Assembly (NCBI RefSeq): GCF_004762045.1
Contig: NZ_SJOM01000007.1
Location: 5,259,798-5,323,797, forward strand
Reading direction: 5' to 3'
Source: Mycobacterium sp. DL99
Lineage (GTDB): Bacteria; Actinomycetota; Actinomycetes; Mycobacteriales; Mycobacteriaceae
Length of the DNA: 64,000 nt
A program made the position numbers and the translations under genes. How positions within the stretch are numbered: the first letter of the stretch is position 1; every line of letters begins with the position of its first letter. The notes beneath the pieces are model-generated. The model saw nothing but the letters and a program-made list of their open reading frames with translations. It did no database searches and was not told where the DNA came from. Shown here piece by piece: positions 53,016 through 61,193 of the stretch.

Positions 53016-53052
53016 TGATCGGCGCGTGCGCGGGAAGCGCACGCGCCGATCA
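53016..53052 (-). terminator. Hairpin between the DUF5336 gene and perM
   Basis: A perfect 16-base stem (53016-53031 with 53037-53052) with a GGGAA loop follows the DUF5336 stop by 2 bases and ends 22 bases before the perM start. It may terminate most transcripts or protect the upstream mRNA while letting some through to perM-purN-purH. No T-tract is present. Confidence 0.7.
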
Positions 53053-53054
53053 GC

Positions 53055-53909
53055 TTACGACGGTGCAGTGCCAGATTGCTGTGAAGGCGACTGCTGTGCC
53101 TGCGGCTGTGCCGGAACGGCACTGGTGGGCGCTGACGAACCCGACTGCTGCTGCGGCTGGCCGTAGGTGGGGTAACCGGTCGGAGGGGTCGGCGGGCCGC
53201 TCGGCTGCTGACCCTGCGGGCCCTGCTGGCCCTGAACGGGGAAACCACCGGTGTTCGGACCACCGGAGTAGCCGCCGTACTGCGACGGGTAACCGGGACG
53301 CTGCGGCTGAGCCTGCTGGTAGGGCTGGCCACCGTGCTGCGGCTGGTGCTGCTGACCGTAGTACTGCGACGGGCCACCGTACTGGCCGTACTGCGGCTGC
53401 TGATCGAACTGCGGCTTGGGTGCCGGAGGCGTGATCACGCCGGCGTCGAACAGGAGCGCGGCAATCGCGGCACCGGCCTGGATCAGGGTGAGGGCCAACA
53501 GCACCCACAGCGTCCAGTCACCTTCTCCACCGCTGGATACCGCGGCGCCGATCACGAACAGGAACGGAATCGTCGCGGCGATTGCGGCGGCTGCCGTGTA
53601 GTTCTTCTGTTTGGGCAGCAGGCTGACGCCGGCCAACAGACCCGCCAACAGCGGAAGCGCCACGAGCAGGATCATCGCCTGAGCGGTCGAGGCGTCGAGG
53701 GCGAAGCTCACGAAGTAGATGAGCAGGCCGGCAACGGCAACGACCCCGAGCAGGATCTCGGGCAACTTGTTCTCACCAGGTGCAGCACTGGCCGGTGCGG
53801 CCGGGGCGGCGGGCACAGGAGCGGGGGCAGCCTTGGCGAACTGCTGGGTTGCATCGAACTGCGAACCCGACTGCGGCGGGTATCCGGGATTACTGGGCGG
53901 GTAGGTCAT
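53055..53909 (-). CDS. Proline/glutamine-rich DUF5336 membrane protein (Rv0954 type)
   Basis: The 284-aa protein has an N-terminal cytosolic PPSNPGYPPQSGSQ region, then four hydrophobic segments (about 50-170). A long cytosolic Q/G/Y/P-rich tail follows (PQYGQYGGPSQYYGQQHQPQ type). By synteny it is Rv0954, reported to belong to the cell-division network with PerM. ATG 53909 follows AGGAGAGG. The tail is low complexity and probably disordered, suited to phase separation or scaffold roles (inference). Confidence 0.85.
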   Translation of the reverse strand: MTYPPSNPGYPPQSGSQFDATQQFAKAAPAPVPAAPAAPASAAPGENKLPEILLGVVAVAGLLIYFVSFALDASTAQAMILLVALPLLAGLLAGVSLLPKQKNYTAAAAIAATIPFLFVIGAAVSSGGEGDWTLWVLLALTLIQAGAAIAALLFDAGVITPPAPKPQFDQQPQYGQYGGPSQYYGQQHQPQHGGQPYQQAQPQRPGYPSQYGGYSGGPNTGGFPVQGQQGPQGQQPSGPPTPPTGYPTYGQPQQQSGSSAPTSAVPAQPQAQQSPSQQSGTAPS

Positions 53910-54043
53910 GACCTCTCCTGTGCTATCGAGCTTCGCGACGTGTGTTCACGCAGGCATGAATACCGACCACGTGAGCGATTCGAGCTTCCACGCTAGCGCA
54001 CCCAGCTGGGTGCCGGGCGCTCGTGTTTGGTGTCGGAGCGGTC

Positions 54044-55174
54044 TCAAGCTGATACCAGGACGGGTGCGTCGGCGGAATCCGTTTCGGTGGACTCGATTTC
54101 GCGGACGAGCGGCAGCACCTTGGCGCCGAAGTACTCGATTTCCTCTTGGAAATGCAGGAATCCGCCCAGGATGAGGTCCACGCCACGTTTGCGGTATGCG
54201 GCAATGCGTTCGGCGATCTGCTCGGGTGTGCCGATCAACTGGGTGCGGAAGCCGTCGTTGTACTGCACCAGGTCCTCGAAGCTGGAATCGGCCCACATGC
54301 CCTTCTTATCCCCGGTGGAGTTGCCGGCCTGCTGTACCGCGCCGCGGAAGCCCTCGACCGCGGGCTTGTTGGCCTTCGCGACGATCTCTTTGAGCGTCTC
54401 CTTTGCCTCTTTCTCTGTGTCGCGCGCGATGATGAACCCGTTCAGCCCGAACTTCACCTCGCGGCCTGCGTCACGGGCATGGTCGCGCACCTCGACGACC
54501 TGTTCGGTGATGCCCTCGAAGCCTTTGCCGTTGGAGAAGTACCAGTCGGCGTAGTAGCCACCGTTGCGCCGGGCGGCCGTCGAATTGCCGCCCTGGAAGA
54601 GCTCGGGATTGGGGCGCTCGGGCGTGTTGAGCGGCTTGGGCTTCAGGGTGAAATCGTGGATGCGGTAGAAGTCGCCGCGGAAATCCACGTCGTCTTCCGT
54701 CCATATCTTCCGCAGGACCTGGAGGAACTCCGCGCTGCGGCGGTAGCGCTCGTCGTGTTCGAGCCACGGCTCGCCCAAGTGGGTGAACTCGTCCTTGAAC
54801 CAGCCTGAGACGACGTTGACGGCGAAACGGCCATTGCTGAGGTGGTCGGCGGTGGCGCCGAGCTTGGCCAGCACCGCCGGCTGCCACAGACCAGGGTGCA
54901 CTGCGGCGATGACCTTGAGCCGCTGCGTGGCGAGCAACAGCGCGAGGCTGAAGCTGGTCGATTCATGCTGGTACTCCGCGCCGTAGCTGGCCTCATAGCG
55001 AACCTGGCTCAGGGCGTATTCGAAACCGTTGTTCTCCGCGGTCTGCGCCAGCTTCTTGTTGTACTCGTAGTTCCAGTCGGTGCGCTGCTCGATATCGCTG
55101 GTGACCAGGCCGCCACTGACGTTGGGCACCCAATAGGCGAACTTGACGTGGTCGGCGATGCGTTCAGTCGTCAT
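54044..55174 (-). CDS. sfnG: Dimethylsulfone-type FMNH2-dependent monooxygenase (SfnG-like, LLM fold)
   Basis: SfnG splits dimethyl sulfone to methanesulfinate with reduced flavin, for sulfur scavenging. The 376-aa luciferase-like protein has SfnG-type blocks: HVKFAYWVPNVSGGLVTSDIEQRTDWNYEYN, HPGLWQPAVLAKLGATADHL, FAVNVVSGWFKDEF and LFQGGNSTAARRNGG. ATG 55172-55174 (MTTERIADHVKF) is chosen on family alignment; the longer frame to 55261 adds unrelated residues. It is divergent from the Rv0953c-type gene, with a KstR-like box between them, 118 bases from this start. Confidence 0.85.
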   Translation of the reverse strand: MTTERIADHVKFAYWVPNVSGGLVTSDIEQRTDWNYEYNKKLAQTAENNGFEYALSQVRYEASYGAEYQHESTSFSLALLLATQRLKVIAAVHPGLWQPAVLAKLGATADHLSNGRFAVNVVSGWFKDEFTHLGEPWLEHDERYRRSAEFLQVLRKIWTEDDVDFRGDFYRIHDFTLKPKPLNTPERPNPELFQGGNSTAARRNGGYYADWYFSNGKGFEGITEQVVEVRDHARDAGREVKFGLNGFIIARDTEKEAKETLKEIVAKANKPAVEGFRGAVQQAGNSTGDKKGMWADSSFEDLVQYNDGFRTQLIGTPEQIAERIAAYRKRGVDLILGGFLHFQEEIEYFGAKVLPLVREIESTETDSADAPVLVSA

Positions 55175-55279
55175 GTCGGTGATCCCAGCAAACGTGCGCG
55201 CACCCGTCGCGGGTATCACTCGCGGTGAAGTTTTCTCTCGTCGCCCCACCCGCCGGGACAACTAACGAGACGCACCGTC

Positions 55280-55308
55280 TTGCTACTCGGACTGAAACAC
55301 GTTCTAAT
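55280..55308 (+). promoter_or_regulatory. Promoter with overlapping KstR-like operator
   Basis: TTGCTA (55280-55285) and TCTAAT (55303-55308) have a 17-base spacer and place the transcription start at or next to the ATG at 55316. TGAAACACGTTCTA (55293-55306) matches the KstR palindrome TnnAACnnGTTnnA at every defined position and overlaps the -10. The mRNA would be leaderless and KstR binding would block RNA polymerase. Confidence 0.65.
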
Positions 55309-55315
55309 TCTGGTC

Positions 55316-56164
55316 ATGGACTATGGGCTCGTTCTCTTCACCAGTGACCGCGGCATCGCCCCGGCCAAGGCCGCCAAACTCGCCGATGATCACGGCTTCA
55401 CGACGTTCTATGTGCCCGAGCACACCCATATCCCGATCAAACGCGAGGCCGCTCACCCCACTACCGGTGACGAGTCCCTGCCTGACGACCGCTATATGCG
55501 CACCCTGGATCCGTGGGTGTCGCTGGGCACCGCGTGTGCGGTTACCTCGCGGGTGCGGTTGTCGACGGCCGTCGCGCTGCCCGTCGAGCACGATCCGATC
55601 ACCCTGGCCAAGTCCATCGCCACCCTGGACCACCTGTCCGGCGGGCGGGTGTCGCTGGGTGTCGGATTCGGTTGGAACACCGACGAACTCGCTGACCACA
55701 ACGTTCCCCCGGGCCGCCGCCGCACCATGCTGCGCGAATACCTGGAGGCCATGCGTGCGCTCTGGACCGAGGAAGAAGCCTCGTACGAAGGCGAATTCGT
55801 GAACTTCGGGCCGTCGTGGGCCTGGCCCAAGCCCGTGCAGTCACACATTCCCGTGCTCGTGGGTGCGGCCGGTAACGAGAAGAACTTCAAGTGGATCGCC
55901 AAGTCCGCCGACGGCTGGATCACCACGCCGCGCGACTTCAACATCGACGAGCCGGTCAAGCTGCTGCAGGACACCTGGGCCGCGGCCGGGCGTGACGGCG
56001 CACCGCAGATCGTGGCGCTGGACTTCAAGCCGGACCCAGAGAAGCTCGCACACTGGCGTGAACTGGGCGTCACCGAGGTGCTGTTCGGGCTGCCGGACAA
56101 GTCCGAGGCCGAGGTGTCGGCGTACGTCGAGCGACTCGCGGGCAAGCTGGCCTCGCTGGTCTAG
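55316..56164 (+). CDS. LLM-class F420/flavin-dependent oxidoreductase (Rv0953c type)
   Basis: The 282-aa luciferase-like protein begins MDYGLVLFTSDRGIAPAKAAKLADDHGF. It has the family blocks EHDPITLAKSIATLDHLSGGRVSLGVGFGWNTDEL and PVLVGAAGNEKNFKWIAKSADGW. Many mycobacterial members use F420. ATG 55316 has no ribosome site and lies 7 bases after a -10, fitting a leaderless message. The KstR-like operator suggests a role in steroid or lipid metabolism. Substrate is unknown. Confidence 0.85.
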   Translation: MDYGLVLFTSDRGIAPAKAAKLADDHGFTTFYVPEHTHIPIKREAAHPTTGDESLPDDRYMRTLDPWVSLGTACAVTSRVRLSTAVALPVEHDPITLAKSIATLDHLSGGRVSLGVGFGWNTDELADHNVPPGRRRTMLREYLEAMRALWTEEEASYEGEFVNFGPSWAWPKPVQSHIPVLVGAAGNEKNFKWIAKSADGWITTPRDFNIDEPVKLLQDTWAAAGRDGAPQIVALDFKPDPEKLAHWRELGVTEVLFGLPDKSEAEVSAYVERLAGKLASLV

Positions 56165-56213
56165 TTCTGGCTTCGCCTGGTTGAGCCGGTTCACGCCGGC
56201 CTTTCGCGCCGAG

Positions 56214-56262
56214 ATCAACGCCAGGGTCGTGAATATTCGATGAGAACGACCCTGGCGTTGAT
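56214..56262. repeat. Stem-loop element A with AT-rich GTGAATATT loop
   Basis: A 17-base perfect inverted repeat (56214-56230 with 56246-56262) encloses a 15-base AT-rich loop, and weaker pairing extends outwards. The core around the loop, TCGTGAATATTCGATGAGAA, recurs almost unchanged in the stem-loop at 61092-61137 although the stems differ. It may serve as a terminator for the LLM gene. Confidence 0.7.
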
Positions 56263-56329
56263 TTCGTCGTTACGCTGACGCGGGTGCGCACCGCTGGACG
56301 TGGACGGGGCTGTTCTGAGGAGGGTTCAC

Positions 56330-56734
56330 GTGAACATTCGCGCGGCCATGACGAGTGCCGCACTTCTCGCAAGCATCACCGCCTGTTCCGATCAGACGGC
56401 GACGCCCGATCCCACCACCACGCATGCCCTCCCGGCGATCAACGTGACGATCCCGTCGACCACACCGCCGCCGGAGTACCTTGAGGACTGTGGCGTCGTA
56501 CATCAATACGGCCCGACCGAAGAACATGCGGTGCGTGGCAGCGCGAACATCGACTGCGCCGAGGCCCGTCGGGTCGGCAAACTCTGGTACGCGACGCCCT
56601 CAGGACGGTCTGCCGGCTACTACGTGACATTCGAGAACTGGGAGTGCATTGGCGGCAACGCCAACGAGTACCTGACCCGTTGCGTCCGCTCAGATTCCGC
56701 AGTGGTTTACCTACGGATCCACACCGCCGAGTGA
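56330..56734 (+). CDS. Small putative lipoprotein of unknown function
   Basis: The 134-aa protein has a short signal sequence with lipobox ITAC (AALLASITACSDQ, cysteine about residue 19). A Thr/Pro linker (PDPTTTHALPAINVTIPSTTPPPE) follows, then a compact domain with four cysteines (EDCGVV, IDCAEARR, WECIGG, TRCVRS) that could form two disulphides. GTG 56330 has a strong GAGGAGGG site. No known domain was recognised. The gene stands between a stem-loop element and the convergent thiolase gene. Confidence 0.75.
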   Translation: MNIRAAMTSAALLASITACSDQTATPDPTTTHALPAINVTIPSTTPPPEYLEDCGVVHQYGPTEEHAVRGSANIDCAEARRVGKLWYATPSGRSAGYYVTFENWECIGGNANEYLTRCVRSDSAVVYLRIHTAE

Positions 56735-56759
56735 GCGGGTCGGGATCCGCGCGGCCGCG

Positions 56760-58286
56760 CTACGCCAGCGTCGCGGTGTTCCGCTTCTCGCCGGACTGCA
56801 CGACGATCGATGCGCCAAGCGGCTCACCGTCGGAGAGCAACGTCACCAGCGCCTCGTCGGTCGTCGTCGCCAGGAACCGGCTGCCGTCGGAATCCAGACG
56901 CCCGATGATGATGCCGGTGCGCGGCGTCCAGTCGTAGCGGACCGTATAGGTCTCGATTGTGGCTGGGCCGTCGGCCTTTTCGACGATCGTCACACGCTCT
57001 TGCGCGTTGAACTCGTCCTGCAGAGCAGCGCTGCCGTCGGCCACCCAGTCCGCCGCCTCGGTCGAGTAGATACCGACCGAGTACTTGCTCGCGATACCGC
57101 CATTGCCGCCGACAAGCGCGAATTGGCCCGGCTTGTCGCGCATTTCATTGACAGCCTCGGCGATACCGTGCATCGAGTAGTTGTTCCCCGGGCCACCGAA
57201 GAAGGGCAGGCCACCGGTGAGCGTCAAGCCGCGTTCGTCGTCGGGCGCCAGGCCGGTACCGTCGCAGATGTTGAGCACCGGGAACGGGAAGCAGCTGTAG
57301 AGGTCGAAGGCCGCGACGTCGTCGAGCGTGATTCCGGCAACCCGCAAGGCCTCATTGACCGCGATCACCGCGGCCTCGCTGTAACCGAGTTCGGTGCGCT
57401 CAAGGAGCTTGATTTCCTTCATGTCGGCGTGCCCGCGCAGGTACACCCACTTCTCCTCGGGCACATCGAGTTTCCGGGCCGTCTCGACCGACATCAGCAG
57501 TACGGCCGCGCCCTGGTTGACCTGATCGCGCGCCACCATCATGCGCGGGTACGGGTCACAGATCATCCGGTTGCTCTCGGTGACGGTGGCCAGCTCCTGG
57601 GCCGAGCGCTCAACCGGGGCAGACGAATACGGGTTCTTGGCGGCCACCTTCGAGAACGGTGCGAACAGTTCGGCCATCTGGGTGCGATAGTCGGTCACCG
57701 ACAACCCCTGCCGGGCGCGGCGCGCGTTCTCCAGCAAGCCGTACTGCACCGGGGCTCCGATCAGCCCGTGCTTGATCGTGTACTCGTCGAAGATGCCGTC
57801 GTAGCCGTAGCCGCGGTCCTCGAGCTGACCGTCGATGGTCTCGGAGTGGTCCGGCTTGTCGTCGCGCTTGGAGAAGTGGCGCAGCGTCGAGGTGTTCTCC
57901 GAGCCGAACAGCAGCACCACCTCGGCCTCGCCCGCCGCGATGGCCGCCGAGAACTCGGTGACGAGGTGTTGGGGGCTCTGACCGCCGATCACCTCGAGAA
58001 TGGCGCGCGCCGGCTCGGCTCCGACGTTGCGTGCCACCGAGCGCGGGTAGTTGTCAGACACCCCGAGGGTTGGCGTCTGCGGGCCGGAGATCTCGAACTG
58101 CCGCGTACCCGCCACAGTGTCGATTGCCTGCGCCACGGCGGCAGCGTCGGCCCCGCAGTCGTGCAGCGCTGCCTTGGCTGCCTCAGTGGCCAGCTCGACC
58201 GAGGACATCCCGCGATACCCATCGAGGTCGATGCGTTCGGTGAACTGTCCGACGCCGACGATGACGGGGGTGCGCGGATCGACCAT
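56760..58286 (-). CDS. Atypical thiolase / acetyl-CoA acetyltransferase-like protein with C-terminal OB domain
   Basis: The 508-aa protein has a thiolase fold of the SCP-x/Ltp group (TPVIVGVGQFTERIDLDGY, then FAGGPGNNYSMH-like GGPGNNYSMHGIAEAV). A C-terminal OB-like domain begins around residue 420 (ATIETYTVRYDWTPRTGIIIGRL). The N-terminal nucleophile position reads EVIGGQSPQHL, with no cysteine, so it may be an aldolase or a partner rather than a true thiolase. The block DLYSCFPFPV replaces the usual NEAFA motif. It is divergent from the tetR gene and likely its target. Confidence 0.82.
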   Translation of the reverse strand: MVDPRTPVIVGVGQFTERIDLDGYRGMSSVELATEAAKAALHDCGADAAAVAQAIDTVAGTRQFEISGPQTPTLGVSDNYPRSVARNVGAEPARAILEVIGGQSPQHLVTEFSAAIAAGEAEVVLLFGSENTSTLRHFSKRDDKPDHSETIDGQLEDRGYGYDGIFDEYTIKHGLIGAPVQYGLLENARRARQGLSVTDYRTQMAELFAPFSKVAAKNPYSSAPVERSAQELATVTESNRMICDPYPRMMVARDQVNQGAAVLLMSVETARKLDVPEEKWVYLRGHADMKEIKLLERTELGYSEAAVIAVNEALRVAGITLDDVAAFDLYSCFPFPVLNICDGTGLAPDDERGLTLTGGLPFFGGPGNNYSMHGIAEAVNEMRDKPGQFALVGGNGGIASKYSVGIYSTEAADWVADGSAALQDEFNAQERVTIVEKADGPATIETYTVRYDWTPRTGIIIGRLDSDGSRFLATTTDEALVTLLSDGEPLGASIVVQSGEKRNTATLA

Positions 58287-58491
58287 GACAATCTCCTTGA
58301 CGGGTGTTAATTCGCGAGGCTAACCGATTGGGGTTTCGCGAGCGAAATCGGTGCATATCTGCCCTCATCAGGGGCGTTGAACCTTCTGGATCCGTCGCTT
58401 TCGACACCCGGGTCGCTCGCCGAAACTCACCACGACCGTGGTGCAGAAAACGGCGACGAAAACCCCGCTCACCAGCACACCTTGACGACCC

Positions 58492-58530
58492 TGTCACTTA
58501 GTGACACATTGGAGCTGTCACTAAGTGACA
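58492..58530. promoter_or_regulatory. Double palindromic operator of the TetR regulator
   Basis: Two 15-base palindromes, TGTCACTTAGTGACA (58492-58506) and TGTCACTAAGTGACA (58516-58530), differ only at the centre and are spaced 24 bases centre to centre. They end 10 bases before the TetR start codon. TTGACG at 58482-58487 could be a -35 for tetR, placing the operators over the promoter. Autorepression and control of the divergent thiolase are expected. Confidence 0.85.
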
Positions 58531-58540
58531 AGTTCTGGAG

Positions 58541-59164
58541 GTGAGGGCGATCGGCGAAAAACAGGACCAGGCGCGCCTCGCGGTGTCACGACATGCCTGC
58601 GCATTGTTCTGGGAACGCGGCGTCGCCGGCACCAGCGGTGACGACATCGCCGCGGCCGCAGGGCTTTCCACCCGTACGATCTGGCGTTACTTCCGCGCCA
58701 AGGAAAGCTGCGTCGAACCGGTGCTGGCCAAATCCGCGGACCGGTTCATCGACATCCTGAACCGCTGGCCGCATGAGTTGTCATTGGCCGAACACCTTGC
58801 CGCCGACGGGATTTCGCATCCATTGGCACCCCAGGACGTCCAGGACGAGATCAGCGCGATGCGGATCGCCACCATGACCCCGTCCGAACCCGCCCTGCGC
58901 ACGGCTTACCTGATGGTGCATGACCGAATGGAGCAGGGCTTCATCCCGGTGATCGCCGACCGCCTGGGGCTGCCCGAGACAGACCTCACCGTGCGTCTCT
59001 GCGCGGCCGCCGTCACCGGGGCGTTCCGTGTCGTCGACGAGGACGTGAGCGTGGCGGTGATCGTCGAGGGCAAGAAAGTCACCGAAGAGCAGGCGCTGGC
59101 CCTGATCGACCGGGCGATCCGTGACGCCACCAACGGGCGGTTGGGCGGGCCAGTCGAGTCCTGA
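58541..59164 (+). CDS. TetR-family transcriptional regulator
   Basis: The 207-aa regulator has an N-terminal TetR helix-turn-helix (VSRHACALFWERGVAGTSGDDIAAAAGLSTRTIWRYFRAKESC). A ligand domain follows in which AVTGAFRVVDED is typical of the C-terminal dimer helices. GTG 58541 partly overlaps a GGAGG sequence, and no other start codon sits at a better distance. A pair of palindromes directly upstream are its likely operators. Neighbours are the divergent thiolase-like gene and the downstream S9 peptidase. Confidence 0.9.
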   Translation: MRAIGEKQDQARLAVSRHACALFWERGVAGTSGDDIAAAAGLSTRTIWRYFRAKESCVEPVLAKSADRFIDILNRWPHELSLAEHLAADGISHPLAPQDVQDEISAMRIATMTPSEPALRTAYLMVHDRMEQGFIPVIADRLGLPETDLTVRLCAAAVTGAFRVVDEDVSVAVIVEGKKVTEEQALALIDRAIRDATNGRLGGPVES

Positions 59165-59207
59165 TCACAACCCGAAAGAGCTTGTCCGCACCCGCGAAAG
59201 GAGCGTC

Positions 59208-61076
59208 ATGGCGTTGCCCGAAATGATCTCGGTAGAGGATTTCTTCAGCCCACCCGAGCGCACAGCCGCCAAGATTTCACCCGACGGCACCAAGATCGCC
59301 TACCTGGCGCCGTGGAAGAACCGCCTCAACGTCTGGGTTCAGGATCTCGACGGCGACGCACCGCCCCAATGCGTCACCGCGGACGAAACCCGCAGCGTCT
59401 ACCTCTACTTCTGGACCGACGATCCGCGCTGGCTGCTCTACATGCAGGACTCCGGCGGTGACGAGAACTGGCACATCTATCGCGTCGACCTGGATCACCC
59501 CGAGGCCGCGGCCGTCGACCTCACCCCGTTCCCCGGTGCCAGAGCAGACCTCGAGCTGCCGAAGGGCCGCCCGGGAAAGGCCATCGTCCAGATCAACAAC
59601 CGCACGCCGGAACTGCTCGATGTCTACGAACTCGACGTCGCCACTGGCGAGCTCACGATGCTCGCACAGAACCCGGGCAACGTGGTCGGCTGGCTGTCCA
59701 GCCGGACCGGTGAGCTGTTCAGCTCGACACTGACAGCTGACGGCGATGTCGAACTGTCGCAATGGGATCCGGCGACCAACTCGCTGCGGACGATCATCAC
59801 GTTCGACGGGACCGACTACCCGCTGGGCATGCACCCGATCACCATCACCCCCGACGGCACCGGCATCTGGCTGGGCGCCAACACGGGCACCGACCGCACG
59901 CGCCTGGTCCGGATCGATGTGGCGACAGGTGAAGAGGCCGAGGTGGACAGCCACCCGACATTCGACCTGGCCGCCCAGATGGTGCTGCCGTCACCGATGA
60001 TCCTCAGCGAGCGCACGGGCGAACTGATCGGTGCCCGCTACTACGGCGAACGTCAGGTGATCCGCGCCCTGGATCCGAATTTCGCTGCGGTACTGGAGAA
60101 TCTGACCAAACTGTCCGACGGCGACCTCGGCGCCATCTCTTCCGACGACAGCGGACAGCGCTGGGTGGTCAACTTCACCCATGACCGCGATCCCTGGGCC
60201 ACCTACTTCTACGATCACGCGACTGGCGAGAGCCGGCTGCTGTTTCGGCCATACCCGAATCTGAATTCAGATTCATTAGCACCGATGACCCCGGTGACCA
60301 TCACCGCGCGCGACGGACTGCAGCTGCACTCGTACCTGACCCTGCCCGTCGGGGTCGAGCCGACCGACCTGCCGATGGTGCTGCTGGTACACGGCGGCCC
60401 GTGGTCGCGGGACTGCTGGGGCTTCCAACCCGACGTGCAGATGCTGGCCAACCGCGGATATGCGGTGCTGCAGGTCAACTTTCGCGGCTCGACCGGCTAC
60501 GGCAAGGCCTTCACCAAAGCCGCCATCGGCGAGTTCGCCGGCAAGATGCACGACGACCTGATCGACGCGGTGGACTGGGCCGTCAAACAGGGGTACGCCG
60601 ACCGTGACAAGGTGGCGATCTTCGGCGGCTCCTATGGCGGCTACGCCGCGCTGGTGGGCGTGACGTTCACACCGGACGTGTTCGCCGCGGCGATCGACTA
60701 TGTCGGGATCTCCAGCCTGGCCAATTTCATGCGCACGCTACCGACGATCGCCCGGCCGTTTCTGGCCAACAACTGGCACCTGTACGTGGGAAATCACAAC
60801 GATCCCGAGCAGGAAGCCGACATGCTGGCCCGCTCCCCCATCACGAAGGTCGATCAGATCCGCACGCCACTGCTTGTGGTCCAGGGCGCCAACGACTCTC
60901 GCGTGGTCCAGGCCGAATCCGACAACCTCGTGGAAGCGCTCCGTAAGCGCGGCGTCGAAGTCGAATACATGGTCAAGGACGACGAGGGGCACGGATTCCT
61001 CAACCCGGACAACCAGATCGACATGTACCACGCCGTCGAGCGGTTCCTGGCCGAGCACCTCGGCGGTCGCGTCTAG
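59208..61076 (+). CDS. S9-family prolyl oligopeptidase-like serine peptidase
   Basis: The 622-aa cytosolic peptidase has an N-terminal beta-propeller (about 10-360) with repeats such as SPDGTKIAYLAPWKNRLNVWVQ. The alpha/beta-hydrolase domain contains oxyanion region LLVHGGPWSRD, nucleophile elbow GGSYGG (Ser about 475), Asp in GANDSRV and His in DEGHGF. ATG 59208 follows AAAGGAG. It starts 43 bases after tetR and may be co-transcribed. The substrate may be acylaminoacyl or small peptides. Confidence 0.88.
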   Translation: MALPEMISVEDFFSPPERTAAKISPDGTKIAYLAPWKNRLNVWVQDLDGDAPPQCVTADETRSVYLYFWTDDPRWLLYMQDSGGDENWHIYRVDLDHPEAAAVDLTPFPGARADLELPKGRPGKAIVQINNRTPELLDVYELDVATGELTMLAQNPGNVVGWLSSRTGELFSSTLTADGDVELSQWDPATNSLRTIITFDGTDYPLGMHPITITPDGTGIWLGANTGTDRTRLVRIDVATGEEAEVDSHPTFDLAAQMVLPSPMILSERTGELIGARYYGERQVIRALDPNFAAVLENLTKLSDGDLGAISSDDSGQRWVVNFTHDRDPWATYFYDHATGESRLLFRPYPNLNSDSLAPMTPVTITARDGLQLHSYLTLPVGVEPTDLPMVLLVHGGPWSRDCWGFQPDVQMLANRGYAVLQVNFRGSTGYGKAFTKAAIGEFAGKMHDDLIDAVDWAVKQGYADRDKVAIFGGSYGGYAALVGVTFTPDVFAAAIDYVGISSLANFMRTLPTIARPFLANNWHLYVGNHNDPEQEADMLARSPITKVDQIRTPLLVVQGANDSRVVQAESDNLVEALRKRGVEVEYMVKDDEGHGFLNPDNQIDMYHAVERFLAEHLGGRV

Positions 61077-61091
61077 CCCCCAAAAACGAAA

Positions 61092-61137
61092 CTGCGCACA
61101 GATCGTGAATATCGACGAAAACCCGATCTGTGCGCAG
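61092..61137. repeat. Stem-loop element B with AT-rich GTGAATAT loop
   Basis: A 14-base perfect inverted repeat CTGCGCACAGATCG (61092-61105) with 61124-61137 encloses an AT-rich loop. The sequence TCGTGAATATCGACGAAAAC at the loop closely matches element A (56214-56262). It lies 15 bases after the S9 peptidase stop. Confidence 0.7.
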
Positions 61138-61152
61138 ACTCGACGCAGAAGA

Positions 61153-61180
61153 AAAGGCCCCCGCCGCAGCGGGGGCCTTT
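61153..61180 (-). terminator. Terminator after sucD
   Basis: A 12-base perfect stem AAAGGCCCCCGC (61153-61164) pairs with 61169-61180 across a CGCA loop. On the minus strand it ends in CCTTTTCTTC. It lies 13 bases beyond the sucD stop. Confidence 0.85.
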
Positions 61181-61193
61181 CCGTTGAACAGAC

